DNA from: a virus
IMG/VR virus record: IMGVR_UViG_3300005617_000261
Span: 1 to 32,459 of that record
Direction: 5' to 3' (one strand)
DNA: 32,459 nucleotides
Both the position numbers and the translations under genes were made by a program. The notes beneath the pieces were generated by a model. It did not search any database. It saw only the letters and a list, made by a program, of their open reading frames with translations, and was not told the origin of the DNA. Below, piece by piece: positions 29,923 through 32,459 of this stretch (position 1 is its first letter; every line of letters starts with the position of its first letter).

Positions 29923-30833
29923 TGGGAATCAATCCCACGCTGCAGAGCCAAACGACTTACGAGGAGATCATCCCCAAGTCGTTTGCCCCGCCTTGGCTTT
30001 CAGGGCCATACGGCACGCTTTGGCATCGTGGGATCGGGCAGTATTTCGATATTGAATGGCAGTTGATGCATGATGCGGCGCTTGTCGGATTCCCAGAGCG
30101 AACCCCAAGCGATGCACTTCCATTCCTTGGATCTGAGCGGATGCTTGAGCGCATCCCGGCAAGTCCAAACCTTCCAGGCGAAACCGAAGCCGAATATCGG
30201 ATCCGCCTAAAGAATGTCTGGGGCGAGTGGGGGGCACCACTTCCTCCTGGTAGTTCCCCACTCGCCGCGGACGCAAAGCAAGAAGTACAGCGGTATTCGC
30301 TTCCGATGGGAATTTGGGAAGCAGCTGGTACTGCCGCGATCCATATGCCGGCGGTGTTTACCTCGCCAATCAGCGGCATTGACTCAATCATTCCTTCGAC
30401 CATGAAGGGCTGGCCAGCATGGCTTGGCCTAACGAATACCGCTGTCTACCGTCAGCACGAATGGGCCTTTCCGCCTTATCTCGTCTCCGATCGGTTCTTT
30501 GCCTGGGAACATAAGTGGTCTACTTTTTGGGTTATCATCCGCCAACCGCATCCATTCAATCTTTTGCTATGGGGTGCGCCTCTTCTGATATGGGGAACGT
30601 CTGGCGATCCGTTTGGCCCGACATGGGGAACATCTGCCGTTGTCTCCGAGGTCGAACGAATCAAGCGCCTTGTGGTCACCTTCAAGAGCGGCCATAGCAG
30701 TTGTGCCGGCATCGTTCTGTTCTTTGGCGCCGGTCTTTTCTGGGGTGATGGAACCTGGGGGATCGGTTTCTGGGGTGGCCTGGGGACTACAAGCGTCGTA
30801 TGGCCAGTTGGTGAACCGAACTGGTATCAATGA
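29922..30833 (+). CDS. Baseplate protein I-like with Trp/Gly-rich C-terminus (303 aa)
   Basis: TAATG overlap. The N-terminal region (residues 25-95) has ERMLERIPASPNLPGETEAE and the motif YRIRLKNVWGEWG, which suits gp48 / tail protein I-like proteins that seat the fibre. The C-terminal 90 residues repeat W-G motifs (LLLWGAPLLIWGTSGDPFGP, FWGDGTWGIGFWGGLG), an aromatic glycine-rich array perhaps for fibre docking. Family recall is weak; gene order supports it. Confidence 0.62.
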   Translation: MGINPTLQSQTTYEEIIPKSFAPPWLSGPYGTLWHRGIGQYFDIEWQLMHDAALVGFPERTPSDALPFLGSERMLERIPASPNLPGETEAEYRIRLKNVWGEWGAPLPPGSSPLAADAKQEVQRYSLPMGIWEAAGTAAIHMPAVFTSPISGIDSIIPSTMKGWPAWLGLTNTAVYRQHEWAFPPYLVSDRFFAWEHKWSTFWVIIRQPHPFNLLLWGAPLLIWGTSGDPFGPTWGTSAVVSEVERIKRLVVTFKSGHSSCAGIVLFFGAGLFWGDGTWGIGFWGGLGTTSVVWPVGEPNWYQ

Positions 30834-30861
30834 TTTGTCGATGATGCTATAGAGAGAATCC

Positions 30862-31713
30862 ATGAGCGAACCGAAACAGCGCCCGCCACTTCGACCGATG
30901 CTCGATGAGATCCGCACGGCGAACGAATGCATTGAATCGCATCGACGACACCTAATCGAACGCATTGGTCAACTTCGCGCAATGGCCGACGACCGCGAGG
31001 CGGAAGCCATGACGCTTGAGCAGTTAAAGCGGGATGCAGGTCCGCAGCGAGCCGAGGTCGTGCGCTTGAATGAACAAGCGCAGATGCTCGCTGGCCGCGT
31101 CAATCAACTCATGGCCGAGCTCTATGGCACTCCTTCCGCTGCTGCGCCACAGGCGCCCCAAGTGGTTCGCAAAGCATGGCAGCGGCCGGAATGGTGGGAT
31201 CAACTTCGACTTGTCGATGATGCCCTACAGAAGATGGTGGCCATCGCCGAACTCAACCTTGAGAAGATCGGCATCGTTTGCCATTCTGAACTTGCCTTGG
31301 CGGCTGCATCTTCTTCGCGCATCCTCTCAATGAGGCCGGAAGATCTGCGTAGCGTAACGCTTGAGATGGTCTCTGAACTTCAGACGCTTGCCGATCGCAT
31401 CGCCCCGATGCCGTGGAATCTTCTCGACATCGACTCACAGAGCGGCGCTCAACTCGTTTTGACGGCAAGTCATCTATGCCGTGAAATGCCAGAGCAGGCG
31501 CTACAGGCCGACCTGCGCGAAGACTGCGCCCGACGCTTCGAGATGCTTCTCGATTCACTCCAAGCCCACAAAGAGGCCGGTCGGCTCGAAGCGGCGCAGA
31601 AGCACTTCAGGGATGGAAATATCCAGCTCGCTTCATCGATTGTGTCTGGCATCGCACCGCCGGATGCACTTCGATATGAATTCAACAAACTTGCCATGAT
31701 GCTTGGACAATAG
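30862..31713 (+). CDS. Hypothetical coiled-coil protein (283 aa)
   Basis: The product is helical and charged: residues 15-95 form a coiled coil (RRHLIERIGQLRAMADDREA) and the rest continues helices with few aromatic residues. No transmembrane segment or signal is present. Location between baseplate and fibre genes suggests a fibre-related, chaperone or nonvirion role. AGAGAG lies upstream of ATG 30862, and TGCTATAGA at 30845-30853 resembles an extended -10 box. The family is not recognised. Confidence 0.65.
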   Translation: MSEPKQRPPLRPMLDEIRTANECIESHRRHLIERIGQLRAMADDREAEAMTLEQLKRDAGPQRAEVVRLNEQAQMLAGRVNQLMAELYGTPSAAAPQAPQVVRKAWQRPEWWDQLRLVDDALQKMVAIAELNLEKIGIVCHSELALAAASSSRILSMRPEDLRSVTLEMVSELQTLADRIAPMPWNLLDIDSQSGAQLVLTASHLCREMPEQALQADLREDCARRFEMLLDSLQAHKEAGRLEAAQKHFRDGNIQLASSIVSGIAPPDALRYEFNKLAMMLGQ

Positions 31714-31722
31714 GGACGCTCA

Positions 31723-32459
31723 ATGCCTACTCCTCTGATCCCACCGGTAACTCCTCCCATTCCGCGATTTACTCCGGCTAGTGGAGCCCTGACCGGTCCT
31801 GCCGATGGCGATCCGTTGGTTGCCGCATCAGTGAATGACCCCTTCAAGCAACTAGCGGATCGAACCACGCTTTCATTTAATGGACTTTATGGAGTCTACG
31901 GATCGCGCCTTATTGCCTCATGTCTCGATGGCAATTTGATTGTTTTGAACAACCAGGCCGCCGTGCGTTCCTCGTCTGGAATTCTCAGCGGCAACCTGGG
32001 CAGTCCAGTGGATATCTCAGTAGTGCTCGGTGCTCCTGTAGCTAATACTTGGTATTACCTATATGGATCCGATGTTCTCGGAGTGCTAACCCCTATCATT
32101 TCAACAGATCCACCCGAGGCAACTCTAAAATATAGAACCAGTAATGCAAATCAGGTTCTGATCTCGATGTTCCGAACGGATGGAGCCGGAGCGGTAAGAC
32201 CATTTTACCACACCACCAATGGTTACCAGTACCTAGACCCGGTCAATCTGGTAAGTCTTGCCACGGCGCTTGTGACGACTCCTGTGCCAATTCCTGATGC
32301 GCCACCATTTGCGCGAGGAGCGTCTCTTTCGGTGCGTGGGGATAATGATACCGGAAGCATTGCGTCAATCTTTCTCATGCTCACCGGATTCACCCCAACG
32401 AATCCATATGAAATGAGAATGACCCCTAGCAGTAATCCTGGCACACTCAGAACCATCAA
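31723..32459 (+). CDS. Fibre-like protein, 3' end outside window
   Basis: The frame from ATG 31723 stays open to the right edge (about 245 codons). The N-terminus is Pro-rich (PTPLIPPVTPPIPRFTPASG), then comes DGDPLVAASVNDPFKQLADR, a segment I associate with tail or head fibre N-termini, then beta-rich, Ser/Asn/Thr-rich sequence (RTDGAGAVRPFYHTTNGYQY) typical of fibre shafts. Location downstream of the baseplate genes agrees. Receptor-binding tip not visible. Confidence 0.7.
   Translation, partial: MPTPLIPPVTPPIPRFTPASGALTGPADGDPLVAASVNDPFKQLADRTTLSFNGLYGVYGSRLIASCLDGNLIVLNNQAAVRSSSGILSGNLGSPVDISVVLGAPVANTWYYLYGSDVLGVLTPIISTDPPEATLKYRTSNANQVLISMFRTDGAGAVRPFYHTTNGYQYLDPVNLVSLATALVTTPVPIPDAPPFARGASLSVRGDNDTGSIASIFLMLTGFTPTNPYEMRMTPSSNPGTLRTI

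Noticed and set aside
32223-32459. Minus-strand frame at the right edge
   Set aside because: It is antisense to the continuous fibre-like frame and has no ribosome site.

Overview
This window is a stretch of a tailed-phage (or prophage) genome whose virion genes follow the order of the Mu-like myovirus structural module. I recognise, mainly from sequence patterns and gene order, a DUF935/gp29-type portal, a gpI-type protease-scaffold, a gpT-type major capsid protein, a gp36/DUF1320-type connector, a gpG-type virion morphogenesis protein, tail sheath, tail tube, tail assembly chaperone, tape measure, a gp43/gp44-like hub region, gp46-, gp47- and gp48-like baseplate proteins and the start of a fibre-like protein. 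Large terminase, lysis, replication and integration genes are not in the window. The host is unknown. Cys-rich lipoproteins with Asp/Gly/Met-rich spacers resemble Myxococcota-type secreted proteins, which is only a weak hint.

Layout. 1-733: the 3' part of a pentapeptide-repeat gene, with 23 near-identical 15-bp units. 734-1184: a 451-bp stretch without a convincing gene, rich in stem-loops and containing a tRNA-like T-arm plus acceptor/CCA end. 1185-2161: a coiled-coil DUF1351-like protein and a small hypothetical. 2234-4684: portal, a complete Dps-like mini-ferritin translationally coupled to the portal, and a small hypothetical. 4647-12648: an 8-kb block of about 21 tightly packed genes on the minus strand, inserted between portal and protease genes. 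12755-16977: protease/scaffold (with an internal in-frame start like Mu I/Z), decoration-like protein, capsid and a second decoration/fibre-like protein, closed by a strong terminator. 17030-20589: connector and neck genes, including a protein with 14 Cys in 57 residues. 20596-30833: tail and baseplate. 30862-32459: a hypothetical protein and the 5' part of a fibre-like gene.

The minus-strand block looks like an accessory cargo island. One member (7976-8197) matches the Acb2/Tad1 cyclic-nucleotide sponge family, a second (5912-6607) ends in a possible Tad2/DUF2829-like domain, two encode lipoproteins, and several are small zinc-ribbon or unknown proteins. Most junctions are ATGA or GTGA overlaps, so the block is probably one operon read from near 12650, where a TTGACT-type promoter can be proposed. 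An anti-signalling, anti-defence role for the island is an inference from the Acb2 and Tad2 resemblances.

Expression signals worth noting are a canonical -1 slippery heptamer GGGAAAA at the end of the tail chaperone gene that would give a G/GT-type fusion, a nested scaffold start, and a shared GCCTG-N3/4-CTTGT-N5-ATGG box before two operon-head genes that both lack a Shine-Dalgarno sequence.
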